DNA from: Eilatimonas milleporae
GTDB taxonomy: Bacteria; Pseudomonadota; Alphaproteobacteria; Sphingomonadales; Kordiimonadaceae
Direction of reading: 5' to 3'
DNA: 64,000 nt
NCBI RefSeq assembly: GCF_003688555.1
Contig: NZ_REFR01000009.1
Coordinates: 248,001-312,000 of the forward strand
The first letter of the stretch is position 1, and each line of letters starts with the position of its first letter. The translations under genes were made by a program, and so were the position numbers. The notes beneath the pieces are model-generated. The model was not told the DNA's origin. It made no database searches and saw only the letters and a list, made by a program, of their open reading frames with translations. This document shows, piece after piece, positions 24,192 to 31,335 of this stretch.

Positions 24192-24589
24192 TCCGACACC
24201 CAACCGACACACCCGGATTTCAAGTCCGGGGATCGGCCAGGTGCCGGACCAACGATCAAAATATTAGACCTGCACGGCATGCGTGTCAAGGACAAGTTTT
24301 TGCTCAAACAGAAGATGAAGTCACGGTCGGTAGACATGCAGGTAAATCTCTAAACCCTTGCCCATAAAGTTACAATCAAACAACACTCACATATGGACAC
24401 AGGCGCCGTCAGGATACTGGCGCCAACCATAAGCACGCCGCCCGCGCCGGGCACAGACCAAAATACCGGACAGTTTACAGAACCGGCCCCAGTCACGGAC
24501 CGGGCACCGCACCGGATTGACCGGGCCGGGCCGCCGCCGTCAGCCTGACGGCGGCACGACACGCACCACCCCATCAGCAGGAGAGCCAT
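24162..24589. other. Non-coding gap with second repeat copy
   Basis: About 430 bases without a supported gene. It contains the HTH promoter region and the repeat copy at 24245-24472, then a GC-rich leader ending in AGGAGAG before the next start. A hairpin CCCGGA...TCCGGG with a 7-base loop lies near 24212-24230. Confidence 0.55.
24245..24472 (+). repeat. Direct repeat flanking orphan HTH gene, right copy
   Basis: Partner of 23600-23822. It lies just upstream of the lysis module, so the original function may be a promoter or leader for those genes. Confidence 0.82.
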
Positions 24590-24871
24590 GTGCCACACAC
24601 CACCCCCCAGGGCCCGCCCCGGGACAGTCAGATCCGGGAGGGCATATCCCATTTTTTCGCGCGGCTGGCGCCGGCCATTCTGGGGGCGCTGGTGTCGCTG
24701 ACCATTTTCTGGTGGGGCGTGGCGACCGAACTGACCGACCGCGTCGCCGCCCTGAACGCCCGCGTCCATGTGCTGGAGGCGGAAAACCGCATGTTCGGCG
24801 AGGATATCCGCGAGATCAAATCCCTGCTGCGCGACATCGACCGCAAACTGGACGACAAGGCAGACAAATGA
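24590..24871 (+). CDS. Membrane-anchored coiled-coil protein of the lysis module (holin-like)
   Basis: A 93-residue protein starting at GTG 24590, with AGGAGAG just upstream. Residues ~25-47 form one membrane segment (LAPAILGALVSLTIFWWGVA), followed by a charged coiled coil (LTDRVAALNARVHVLEAENR, then DIREIKSLLRDIDRKLDDKA). This layout is common in small phage proteins between virion and endolysin genes, some of them holins or pinholins. It overlaps the next start by ATGA. A frameshifted relative lies at 26325-26545, so this module was once duplicated. Confidence 0.62.
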   Translation: MPHTTPQGPPRDSQIREGISHFFARLAPAILGALVSLTIFWWGVATELTDRVAALNARVHVLEAENRMFGEDIREIKSLLRDIDRKLDDKADK

Positions 24872-25245
24872 CCCAGACAGACACACCCCACACCCCTGAA
24901 ACAGGAACAGCCCCTGAAACAGGGACAGCCCCCAAAACGGAACCCGAAACAGTCCCGGAAACAGAGCCCGAAACAGGCCCCGGCCGGCAACCGGCCCCAC
25001 CCGGCGCACCGCACGGCACACCATCCGGCGCGTCATCCGCCCCGCCGGCACACGACCCCTTTCGCCACACGCGGCGGCTGACCTGGGCGGTCGCGCTGGC
25101 CGTCACCGGGGTGATGCTGGCAAGCCTGGCACTGCTGGGCGCGGCGGCCGCGCCGGTTTTGGCGGTGGGCATTCCGTCGCTGGCCGGGCTGGTCGCCACC
25201 TGGGCCGGCATCACCAACCGCTGGGGGCGCGGCGATGCCCCTTAA
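24868..25245 (+). CDS. Two-TM lysis-module protein, Pro/Thr-rich N-terminus
   Basis: A 125-residue protein. The first ~60 residues are a Thr/Glu/Pro-rich low-complexity stretch with repeats of the type PETGTA and PETEPETG. Then a basic break (RHTRRLTW) is followed by two hydrophobic segments (AVALAVTGVMLASLALLGAA and APVLAVGIPSLAGLVATWAG) and a short basic tail. This may be a holin or a holin partner acting in the inner membrane. It is coupled to the preceding gene by an ATGA overlap. A terminator lies ~80 bases after the stop. Confidence 0.58.
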   Translation: MTQTDTPHTPETGTAPETGTAPKTEPETVPETEPETGPGRQPAPPGAPHGTPSGASSAPPAHDPFRHTRRLTWAVALAVTGVMLASLALLGAAAAPVLAVGIPSLAGLVATWAGITNRWGRGDAP

Positions 25246-25323
25246 ACCCGCGAGCGCCCGGCACAGGCACAAGCCCAAAGACAGGCACAAACCCAATCAC
25301 GGGCACAACGACAGCGCCGCCCC

Positions 25324-25353
25324 CGGCCGTCTGGACACAGGCGGCCGTTTTTT
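25324..25353 (+). terminator. Intrinsic terminator after two-TM gene
   Basis: Stem CGGCCGTCT (25324-25332) with AGGCGGCCG (25339-25347), one G-U pair, followed by six T. It separates the two membrane genes from the endolysin. Confidence 0.82.
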
Positions 25354-25510
25354 GTCCGTCCGACAGGCGCGCGGGAACCGCACAGCCACCGTCCGGGTCG
25401 AGACAGGCCCGGTGCCCGGCCGGCCGCGACGGCGACAGCGGAACCGGCCCCCAACCCATCAGACCGACCACCAGACCCAGATACATCAGAATCCGGCACG
25501 AGGCATTCCC

Positions 25511-26002
25511 ATGAGACTGAGCGAACATTTCACCCTGGGCGAGCTGACGCGCTCGGCCACGGCGGACCGGCACGGCCTGACCAATCACCCGGTCGAGGAG
25601 GCGCATCTGATCAATCTGCGGGCCCTGTGCACGCGGGTTCTGCAACCCCTCAGGGATCATGTCGGCCGGCCCGTCACCGTCACCAGCGGCTACAGGTCGC
25701 CGTCGGTCAACGCGCTGGTGGGCGGCGTGGCCGACAGCCAGCACACCATGGGACAGGCGGCCGACATTGTCTGCCGCGACGTCGCCGCGCTGGACCTCGC
25801 CCATATCCTGAGCGCCATCGCCCTGCCGGTGGACCAGCTGATTTACGAGGTGCGCCAGCAGGCCGGCGGCCGCCGCACGCGCTGGCTGCATGTCTCCCAC
25901 AGCCGGCACGGCAACCGGGGCGACGTCATGACGGCCTTCAAGCGCCCCGGCCACCGGACGGTGACGGGCCAAGGGCTCTATGAGCCGGAGGCGAATATGT
26001 GA
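25511..26002 (+). CDS. Endolysin, M15 family D-Ala-D-Ala peptidase type
   Basis: A 163-residue zinc peptidase that cuts peptidoglycan peptides at lysis. The M15A pattern is clear: MRLSEHFTLGELTRSATADR, VTSGYRSPSVNALVGG, then SQHTMGQAADIVC, where His and Asp bind zinc, and WLHVSHS with the third zinc His. No signal peptide is visible, so it needs a holin. The ATG at 25511 matches the family start; a long upstream in-frame stretch is low complexity. The last ~25 codons are duplicated at 27021-27095, on the other side of an AT-rich insertion. Confidence 0.88.
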   Translation: MRLSEHFTLGELTRSATADRHGLTNHPVEEAHLINLRALCTRVLQPLRDHVGRPVTVTSGYRSPSVNALVGGVADSQHTMGQAADIVCRDVAALDLAHILSAIALPVDQLIYEVRQQAGGRRTRWLHVSHSRHGNRGDVMTAFKRPGHRTVTGQGLYEPEANM

Positions 26003-26324
26003 GACGGGCTTGCCGGAAGCCCACGCCGGCTTTTCCCACCGGTGGCGCAGGATACAGAAAGAACGCGTCTGTTGGTGTCGGTGGCAACTGTGAGGTGTGT
26101 CTCAATAGTAAAATCAGTCAGGACGGCGCGGTCCATATCATCCGGGGTACCAGCCTGTCATTTTCATCAAACGTGCAATAGAGAAGTCCAGACGAAAAAT
26201 ATTTCCTTAACAACTGACAGTTTCTGCTCTCGGACTGGTTTCCCAGATAAAGGATGCCTCCGATTGGTTTCTCTTTGGCGCTCATGGACGTCTTGGTGAT
26301 CACATAACTAAATCGGAAGGCCTT
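26003..26324. other. Gap after endolysin, AT-rich, no gene
   Basis: About 320 bases. It opens with a short hairpin GCCGG...CCGGC followed by TTTT near 26011-26033, a possible weak terminator for the endolysin message. The composition then turns AT-rich. No supported coding frame. Confidence 0.5.
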
Positions 26325-26545
26325 ATGTCCGAACGCGTCATGAAAGGCTGTTATCTCAAGAAAGAGATTTCACCGGGATATATCCTGACAACACTCACAG
26401 TAGCCATTGCTGGTTTCTGGTGGACAAACTCTTTAGAAACCCATTTTGCCGTCCTTAGATTCCGGAAACACGGTTTTTTCGGAAGATTATAAATAAAATC
26501 AACGATTTGTTAGGAGAGGTCGACCGCAAACCAGATAGTAACGCG
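26325..26545 (+). pseudogene. Frameshifted copy of the holin-like gene (24590)
   Basis: An ATG at 26325 opens a 55-residue frame with a membrane segment ending in FWW, as in the intact protein. The following residues match only when the frame is changed twice: FSEDYK parallels FGEDIRE, and INDLLGEVDRKPDSNADK parallels the intact LLRDIDRKLDDKADK. So this is a decayed, AT-rich paralogue. It sits upstream of an AT-rich gene and an endolysin fragment, in the same order as the intact lysis genes. Confidence 0.65.
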
Positions 26546-26637
26546 GACAAGAACCAGCCACTGATTGTATGTCATTCAATTTTAATCAACTTTTAGTAAA
26601 AACAACTGATCTAAATCTCATTTCGGAGGGCTTGGAA

Positions 26638-27024
26638 ATGCGTGATCTTAAAGTTTACATCGTTTACCCTGTAATCGTATTTGTGATTGGCGGTATGCTT
26701 GTCACATACCTGAGCGGTATCACTTATGATGATATTCAACGGGTCGTATTCGGTGGTTTTTCCAGTGTTAGAATTAAAGCGGAACCATATGGTGGTGAAC
26801 TTAACCCTACAAATGCAATTCACTGCAATACAAACGAACGTTTGATTGGCTGTCAGGCAATTCACTACCCCACAGGTCGACCTTGCAATACCGAGATTGC
26901 TGATGTTGGTGGCGTTCAGAGCTGCCGACCCGCTATGGTATGCATGGCAGCTAATAATATTGAGGATTACATGGAAACCACTTTTGAATCCAAATGGTCA
27001 CTTATCATACACTGCGCGCAGTGA
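26638..27024 (+). CDS. AT-rich membrane-anchored Cys-containing protein, unknown
   Basis: A 128-residue protein with GGAGGG eight bases before its ATG. Residues ~5-30 are one membrane segment (KVYIVYPVIVFVIGGMLVTY), followed by a soluble part with seven Cys residues (for example HCNTNERLIGC and SCRPAMVCMA), suggesting a disulphide-stabilised periplasmic domain. Composition is far from the phage average, so it is recent cargo. It occupies the place of the two-TM gene and endolysin start in the second, decayed lysis module and stops where the endolysin fragment begins. No family recognised; a superinfection or spanin-like role is only a guess. Confidence 0.58.
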   Translation: MRDLKVYIVYPVIVFVIGGMLVTYLSGITYDDIQRVVFGGFSSVRIKAEPYGGELNPTNAIHCNTNERLIGCQAIHYPTGRPCNTEIADVGGVQSCRPAMVCMAANNIEDYMETTFESKWSLIIHCAQ

Positions 27025-27095
27025 TGACCGCCTACAAGCGCCCCGGCCACAAGAGGATTACAGGCAAAGGGCTCTATGAGGCGGGGGTGACATAG
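27021..27095 (+). pseudogene. 3' fragment of a second endolysin gene
   Basis: Encodes VMTAYKRPGHKRITGKGLYE and a few more residues before a stop, parallel to VMTAFKRPGHRTVTGQGLYE at the end of the intact endolysin. The rest of the endolysin is missing here. It begins inside the stop of the AT-rich gene, so the junction is exact to a few bases. Confidence 0.82.
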
Positions 27096-27163
27096 GATTT
27101 CGGAGAGCCGGCCCCGGCTTTCCGGGCGGGGCCCCTGCGGCATGGTGCCATTGCCGGCACAGG

Positions 27164-27466
27164 TTAGGCCACCGCCTCCAGCGTCGGGATTTCGGACACG
27201 TCCACGTCGCGTTTGGCATGCCACAAATCATGCGCCGCCTGCATGTTCAGCCAGATGTCGGCCCCGTTGCCGCAAAACTTGCCGATGCGCACGGCCATGG
27301 CCGGGGTCACGGGCTGCTTTTCGGCAAGAATATCGTAAAGGGTCTGGCGCGAGATACCCAGAGCGCGCGCCGCATCGGTCTTGGTAATGCCAAGGGCGGG
27401 CAACACGTCTTCGCGCAGGATCGCACCCGGATGGGTCGGGCATGTGTCGGGATTTCTGGTCAGCAT
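27164..27466 (-). CDS. higA: HigA-family antitoxin (higBA-2)
   Basis: A 100-residue HTH antitoxin starting at ATG 27466. It has the HigA pattern: THPGAILREDVLPALGI, the helix-turn-helix TDAARALGISRQTLYDILAE, and ADIWLNMQAAHDLWHAKRDV. It neutralises HigB-2 and represses the operon. The ATG shares one base with the toxin stop (TGATG), so translation is coupled, and gene order is toxin first. The module lies between the decayed second lysis cassette and a holin fragment. Confidence 0.9.
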   Translation of the reverse strand: MLTRNPDTCPTHPGAILREDVLPALGITKTDAARALGISRQTLYDILAEKQPVTPAMAVRIGKFCGNGADIWLNMQAAHDLWHAKRDVDVSEIPTLEAVA

Positions 27467-27744
27467 CAGTGATAATCCTCCAGATTTACGTCCACCGCGT
27501 CACCGTCATCGAAGGCGAAGGTCAGGCGCCAGTTGCCGGAAACACGGACACTGTAGCGGCCGGCCATGCGTCCGTGCAGGGCATGGAAATACCAGCCCGG
27601 GATATTCATGGCGTCCGGTGTTTTCGCGGCATCAAGGGCGGACAGCATACGCTCCAGCCTGGGAAGAAAGCGGGCGTCCAATCCCCTGGTCCGGCCGGAC
27701 TGCCAGTACCGGCTTAGGCCCTTGTGCCTGATGGTCCTGATCAC
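27466..27744 (-). CDS. higB: HigB-family toxin (higBA-2)
   Basis: A 92-residue RelE-superfamily mRNA interferase. The start at GTG 27744 gives the family beginning VIRTIRHKGLSRYWQSGRTR; further on come NIPGWYFHALHGRMAGRYSV, VSGNWRLTFAFDDGDAV and the final NLEDYH. An upstream in-frame extension to 27867 has no counterpart in the family. It is more like plasmid-type HigB than the other two HigB copies here. A palindrome at 27749-27765 lies at its start. A decayed copy is present at 28700-28890. Confidence 0.87.
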   Translation of the reverse strand: MIRTIRHKGLSRYWQSGRTRGLDARFLPRLERMLSALDAAKTPDAMNIPGWYFHALHGRMAGRYSVRVSGNWRLTFAFDDGDAVDVNLEDYH

Positions 27745-27986
27745 AGCCGTAAGGTAATGCCTTACAATCAGCCTGTCAACCGGCGCCTTACAGACGCGCG
27801 GCGGAAACAGCCACGGCCCGCATGCGATTGCAGCCCGGGCCGCGCGCCAGCGGAAGACGGCTGCCACCCACCATCCTCACCCCCCGCCCACACACAGGAG
27901 AGACAACATGATCGGACGTCCGGACGACCTGATCGGCGGCCTGTTCGGCATTGTCGGCAAGGCCGTCGTCGACAAGGACGAGGAGA
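27481..27986. repeat. Direct repeat flanking brnTA, left copy
   Basis: Aligns with 28700-29076. It spans the end of higB-2, the higB promoter and operator, a leader ending in AGGAGAGACAAC, and the first ~26 codons of the 3TM holin. The right copy lacks roughly 130 bases of the higB part. Confidence 0.85.
27749..27765. promoter_or_regulatory. Operator-like palindrome upstream of higBA-2
   Basis: GTAAGG TAATG CCTTAC, a perfect 6-bp inverted repeat just before the toxin start. The decayed copy keeps a related AAGG...CCTT at 28850-28863. Confidence 0.6.
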
Positions 27987-27990
27987 TAAG
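27908..27990 (+). pseudogene. 5' fragment of a 3TM holin gene
   Basis: Encodes MIGRPDDLIGGLFGIVGKAV and VDKDEE, matching the start of the intact holin at 29000, then breaks into the end of brnA on the other strand. The leader with AGGAGAG is also present. A longer open frame (to 28267) exists but its remainder is antisense to brnA. Confidence 0.82.
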
Positions 27991-28002
27991 GCGTGGCACC
28001 CC

Positions 28003-28290
28003 TTATTCGGTTCTATTGTGGCCCGGCATGAAATGCTCTCGCAACACGGCATTCAGCCGGGTTTGCCACCCCCTCGGGTTGTCGCCCCTGATGGCGGCCA
28101 GGACATCCTTGTCAATGCGTATGGTGACCTGTTCTTTCGTCGCACCGGCGGGCCGGCCCCGGCGCTTCGGCACGGCGACGCCCAGTTCGCCCAGCGCATC
28201 GGCGGCGGGCCGCAAGGTCTTCACTTCGGCATCGGTCAGCGGCGCCGTAGCGTCGTCGATCATGTAAGGATCGGGTTTCCTAGAGGCCAT
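28003..28290 (-). CDS. brnA: BrnA-family antitoxin
   Basis: A 95-residue antitoxin. It starts MASRKPDPYMIDDATAPLTD, has a central RPAADALGELGVAVPKRRGR, and ends with a ribbon-helix-helix DNA-binding part (TKEQVTIRIDKDVLAAIRGD, then WQTRLNAVLREHF), as in BrnA. It blocks BrnT and represses the operon as part of the complex. The ATG at 28290 overlaps the toxin end by 11 bases. The start at 28290 is preferred over a long upstream frame because it matches the family and the tight TA overlap. Confidence 0.87.
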   Translation of the reverse strand: MASRKPDPYMIDDATAPLTDAEVKTLRPAADALGELGVAVPKRRGRPAGATKEQVTIRIDKDVLAAIRGDNPRGWQTRLNAVLREHFMPGHNRTE

Positions 28291-28540
28291 ATCGTTTCGC
28301 TTCCTTCCCGTGCATGCGACGGACGCTGATGATGCGCAGACGGCCGGCGCGCGGCGTAAAAGCAACACAAAAATACGCGCCGTCCACCATACCGAAAGCG
28401 CGGAACCGCCGTTCGCCATAATCCTGCCGGGTGTCTTCGGCGATGACGGCGGTTTCCCAATCGAATTCATGAACGATATCGAACGAGAAGCCGCGCCTGC
28501 CTGAACATTCCAGGCTCTTGGTTTCATCCCACTCGAACAT
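28280..28540 (-). CDS. brnT: BrnT-family toxin
   Basis: An 86-residue RNase toxin of the RelE-like fold. The pattern is clear: MFEWDETKSLECSGRRGFSF, then FDIVHEFDWETAVIAEDTRQ, then GERRFRAFGMVDGAYFCVAF and the final RIISVRRMHGKEAKRYGL. The family K-N-x-x-K after DETK reads SLECS here, a mild deviation. The ATG at 28540 matches the family. It is read from a promoter region with three 16-bp-spaced repeats and followed by brnA. It sits between two copies of the holin start. Confidence 0.88.
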   Translation of the reverse strand: MFEWDETKSLECSGRRGFSFDIVHEFDWETAVIAEDTRQDYGERRFRAFGMVDGAYFCVAFTPRAGRLRIISVRRMHGKEAKRYGL

Positions 28541-28583
28541 CGTTACGCATCTTGTCTCAATAAAAATGTAACTACAAAAATTA

Positions 28584-28622
28584 CTGACGTCAAGAATAAC
28601 TGGCGTCAAGAATAACTGACGT
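28584..28622. promoter_or_regulatory. Triple operator repeat upstream of brnTA
   Basis: CTGACGT (28584), CTGGCGT (28600) and CTGACGT (28616), exactly 16 bases apart; the first two are followed by CAAGAATAA. This is a plausible array for cooperative BrnA binding. Confidence 0.65.
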
Positions 28623-28699
28623 TACTCGACTCGTCAGAACAGCACGCGCAGATAGAAGTCACGAGAAAGCAGCTCATCCATTTGGGCGGTTGTCCCCCC

Positions 28700-28890
28700 G
28701 GATTTACGCCCACCGCGTCACCATAATCAAAGGCGAAGGTCAGGCATCAAAGGCGAAAGTTAGGCACCAGTTGCCGGGCACACGGAGGCTGTCGCGGTCC
28801 GCCAGAACCGGCTTAAGCGCCTGTGCCCGGCGGCACCGAGTACACTTTTAAGGCAACACCTTACAATCAGTCTGTCAACCGGCGCCTTAC
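28700..28890 (-). pseudogene. Decayed higB copy and its promoter
   Basis: On the minus strand it reads SLRVPGNWCLTFAFDA, like the higB-2 stretch SVRVSGNWRLTFAFDD, then breaks. A short internal duplication (AGGCGAA(A/G)GT twice) and a ~130-base deletion destroy the frame. The promoter palindrome is partly kept. This belongs to the right copy of the repeat flanking brnTA. Confidence 0.72.
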
Positions 28891-29076
28891 AGACACGCGG
28901 TAAGAACAGCCGCTGCCCGCAGACAATTGACGCCAAGGCCGCACGCCAGCGCAAGACGGCTACCACCCCCCATCCTCACCACCCCACAGGAGAGACAACA
29001 TGATCGGACTTCTGGACGACCTGATCGGCGGCCTGTTCGGCATTGTCGGCAAGGCCGTCGTCGACAAGGACAAGGT
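28700..29076. repeat. Direct repeat flanking brnTA, right copy
   Basis: Partner of 27481-27986. It runs from the decayed higB end through the leader into the first ~25 codons of the intact holin. Confidence 0.85.
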
Positions 29077-29404
29077 GCGCCAGGCGGAACATGACATCCG
29101 CAAGCTGGTCATGTCGTCGCATCTGGCGCAGATCGCCGTCAACCGGCAGGAAGCCGCGCATGCCTCCCTGCTGGTGGCGGGCTGGCGCCCGTTCATCGGC
29201 TGGGTGTGCGGCTTTTCGCTGCTGTATAAATTTATCCTCTACCCGTTTCTACAGTTCGCCCTGGTGGTCTTCACACCCGACTTCCCGGTCGACCAGCTGC
29301 CCCGCATCGAGGCCGGCGAGATGACCGCCATCCTCATGGGCATGCTGGGCCTTGGCGGCATGCGGACCTATGAGAAACTGAAGGGGGTGAGCCGGGAGCG
29401 CTAG
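29000..29404 (+). CDS. 3TM holin-type protein
   Basis: A 134-residue protein of the 3TM holin family found in phages and gene-transfer agents of alphaproteobacteria. It starts MIGLLDDLIGGLFGIVGKAV after AGGAGAG, has QEAAHASLLVAGWRPFIGWV, which is characteristic, followed by hydrophobic segments (CGFSLLYKFILYPFLQFALV, then AILMGMLGLGGMRTYEKLKG). It would open the inner membrane for the M15 endolysin. It is the last intact phage gene. Its 5' end is duplicated to the left (27908) and its 3' end to the right (30885), each time around a cargo gene. Confidence 0.8.
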   Translation: MIGLLDDLIGGLFGIVGKAVVDKDKVRQAEHDIRKLVMSSHLAQIAVNRQEAAHASLLVAGWRPFIGWVCGFSLLYKFILYPFLQFALVVFTPDFPVDQLPRIEAGEMTAILMGMLGLGGMRTYEKLKGVSRER

Positions 29405-29434
29405 AGACGAGGAAAACCGGGGCATTGCCTTAAA
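29355..29434 (+). repeat. Direct repeat flanking fic, left copy
   Basis: Last ~17 codons of the holin plus ~30 bases downstream, aligning with 30885-30967. Landmarks: GCGGCATGCG, TATGAGAAA, GAAGGGGGTGA and GGGCATTGCCTTA. Confidence 0.85.
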
Positions 29435-29483
29435 TGCCCAACACGCCCGGTGCGAGACAGCCGCCCGGACGGAGGGGCCGGTT

Positions 29484-30743
29484 TTATTCGGTTTCATAGC
29501 CGATATCGGGAAACAGTCCCGGCATGAAACGCGGCGCCAGCCTTGCCGGGAAGGCAAGTGTCAGGGGCGCGCGCGTGCTTGCGGCGGTGAGAACACCGGA
29601 TTTCAGAAGCGCGGCCGTCAGCCGCCGTGCCGTGCGATCCGTGGCACCCAGAATATCCCGCACCTCTCCGCGTGCCAGCGTGCCGCGATACAGGATGGCA
29701 TCCAGCACCAACAGGGATCTTGGCGGCAGGGTTTTGGCCCGGATTTCTTCTTCAGCCCATGCCGCGATACGATCGCGCAGGCGTTTCGGCTCAACCAGCC
29801 TTTCCATGAAATTGACCTGATCGATGCAGGTTTCCAAAAAAAATCCGGTAAAAGCGGCAAGCTCTTCCTCGCTGAGCGTGCCGCGTCCGTCCAGATCATT
29901 ACGGCGCGGTTGGTCGCAGGCCGCCAGATACGCCTTATAGGTCGCCGTATTACGCGCCAGACCCCGTGCAACGGACCAGATACCGCCGGTATCCACCGTA
30001 CCTTTCAGCATGGCATGGGATAACAGGCGGGCAACGCGGCCATTGCCGTCCGCGAAAGGATGGATCCACAACAGGCGGTGATGGGCGGCCGCGGTCGCCA
30101 TAATCACGGCCGATTTGCCAAGAGGCGCATAAGCCTCTTCAAAACGGCGCAGGAAACGCCGGACGGCACCGGGGCTGATCGGAATATGCCGCCCGACCTG
30201 AACATCCGTGGTTCTGAACGCACCGGGGACAGGCTGTTCACGCCCGCCGGTTTCAGGATGCTCAACCCACAAAAGGTCATCGGGCAAAAGCGCGCAAAAG
30301 CGCCTGTGAAGCTCGCAAATGCCCTCTGCGCTGCATAAGGATGCGGGACTGTCCAGTCCATCGATCCACTTTTGCACCTGGATATGGGCTTTGGCCTCAA
30401 GCTGCAGGCTGCGCTTTTCGGCATTCGTACTGTAGTCACCGGCCAGGGCGCGTTCAATATCAACGGGGTGGGTGTCATGCCCTTCGATCAGATTGCTGTA
30501 ATAGCAGTTCATCGACCGCACCAGACCGGCCAGCGCATCGCCGATTCCGTCAGGCAGGCTCCGCCTCAGACCGGTGGAGCGCGCGGCCAGTTCCAGGGCC
30601 AGATCGGCCAGGGGGCCATAATGGCGCGCGCCCTCCGATACACGCATCGGCTCCATCAGGCCCACGGTTTCACCCCGATCGATCAAAATTGCAGATCGCG
30701 CCCCTGCCTTGTCCGCTTTTATGTCCGGTGTTTTCTTACTCAT
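29484..30743 (-). CDS. Fic-domain protein, self-inhibited class II
   Basis: A 419-residue Fic protein, presumably an AMP- or other nucleotidyl-transferase. The catalytic motif HPFADGNGRVAR near residue 228 is complete, with the active His and the phosphate-binding GNGR. The N-terminal inhibitory helix motif SNLIEG (residues 83-88) fits (S/T)xxxE(G/N), placing it in the class with built-in inhibition, so no separate antitoxin is needed. The C-terminal ~110 residues look like a winged helix (LVLDAILYRGTLARGEVRDI). It runs against the late genes and is bracketed by two copies of the holin 3' end. Confidence 0.9.
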   Translation of the reverse strand: MSKKTPDIKADKAGARSAILIDRGETVGLMEPMRVSEGARHYGPLADLALELAARSTGLRRSLPDGIGDALAGLVRSMNCYYSNLIEGHDTHPVDIERALAGDYSTNAEKRSLQLEAKAHIQVQKWIDGLDSPASLCSAEGICELHRRFCALLPDDLLWVEHPETGGREQPVPGAFRTTDVQVGRHIPISPGAVRRFLRRFEEAYAPLGKSAVIMATAAAHHRLLWIHPFADGNGRVARLLSHAMLKGTVDTGGIWSVARGLARNTATYKAYLAACDQPRRNDLDGRGTLSEEELAAFTGFFLETCIDQVNFMERLVEPKRLRDRIAAWAEEEIRAKTLPPRSLLVLDAILYRGTLARGEVRDILGATDRTARRLTAALLKSGVLTAASTRAPLTLAFPARLAPRFMPGLFPDIGYETE

Positions 30744-30856
30744 AAGTAAATAATATCATGTATTTATAGAATATATAGGAAAATATTGTCCTTAATAATG
30801 TCCGGTTTTATGTCCGTTTCACCATACACCGCATCGAACCTATATCTCCGGTGTGT

Positions 30857-30869
30857 GGGGGGGGGGGGG
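30857..30869. repeat. Homopolymer of 13 G
   Basis: Uninterrupted G13 preceded by GTGT, about 115 bases upstream of the fic start. It could be phase-variable or a sequencing artefact. Confidence 0.85.
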
Positions 30870-30884
30870 CGTGCCGAGACCAGA

Positions 30885-30967
30885 GCGGCATGCGAGCCCA
30901 TGAGAAAGCGAAGGGGGTGAAGCCGACAGCGCCAGACACGGTCAAAAGCGCGGGCATTGCCTTATTT
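30885..30967 (+). repeat. Direct repeat flanking fic, right copy (holin 3' fragment)
   Basis: Encodes the equivalent of GMRTYEKLKGV as GMRAHEKAKGV, followed by diverged sequence and the shared GGGCATTGCCTTA. No complete gene. Confidence 0.8.
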
Positions 30968-31335
30968 GAGGCCGCCACCACCCTACAGGCGGCACAACAG
31001 GGGATCGTCCCTTTTTCCTGCGGCGTGACAGGCCGGCTTTACACTCCGGCTGCGGCCCTGCCCGCTGTGACGGACCATGCCCGAAATCGTGTACACACGC
31101 GTCAGACCCACGCCCGGCACCGGCGACGTCCAATCGAATTGCCTATACCCCCTTGTAACCATGGATATAGGCGGTGGTTCCCGCGCTCACCTTCATATTG
31201 TCCGCGTCGTTTCCACCGCCCTATAAGGAAGGCCCCGGCGGGAACGCCGCCACGGTGAAACCGCCGGCATGCGTTAAAGACCCCGGAGCCTATCGGCGGG
31301 GCGGGCATGGCCGGCCCACAGCGAGGAGAGTATCG

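Larger units (their letters stand above)
30744..31335. other. Gap right of fic with holin-end fragment
   Basis: About 590 bases. It holds the AT-rich fic promoter region, a run of 13 G (30857-30869), the holin 3' copy at 30885-30967, and a GC-rich stretch without a supported gene. The prophage right end may be here, but no attachment repeat was found. Confidence 0.55.

Noticed and set aside
24212..24230. tRNA-like hairpin (CCCGGA, 7-base loop, TCCGGG), and a CCGGACCAA that resembles a tRNA 3' end
   Set aside because: No acceptor stem or T-arm could be paired around it; it is too short to be a tRNA and not convincing as an attachment site.
27908..28267. Open frame beginning like the holin
   Set aside because: Only the first ~26 codons match the holin; the rest is antisense to brnA. 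Treated as a fragment.
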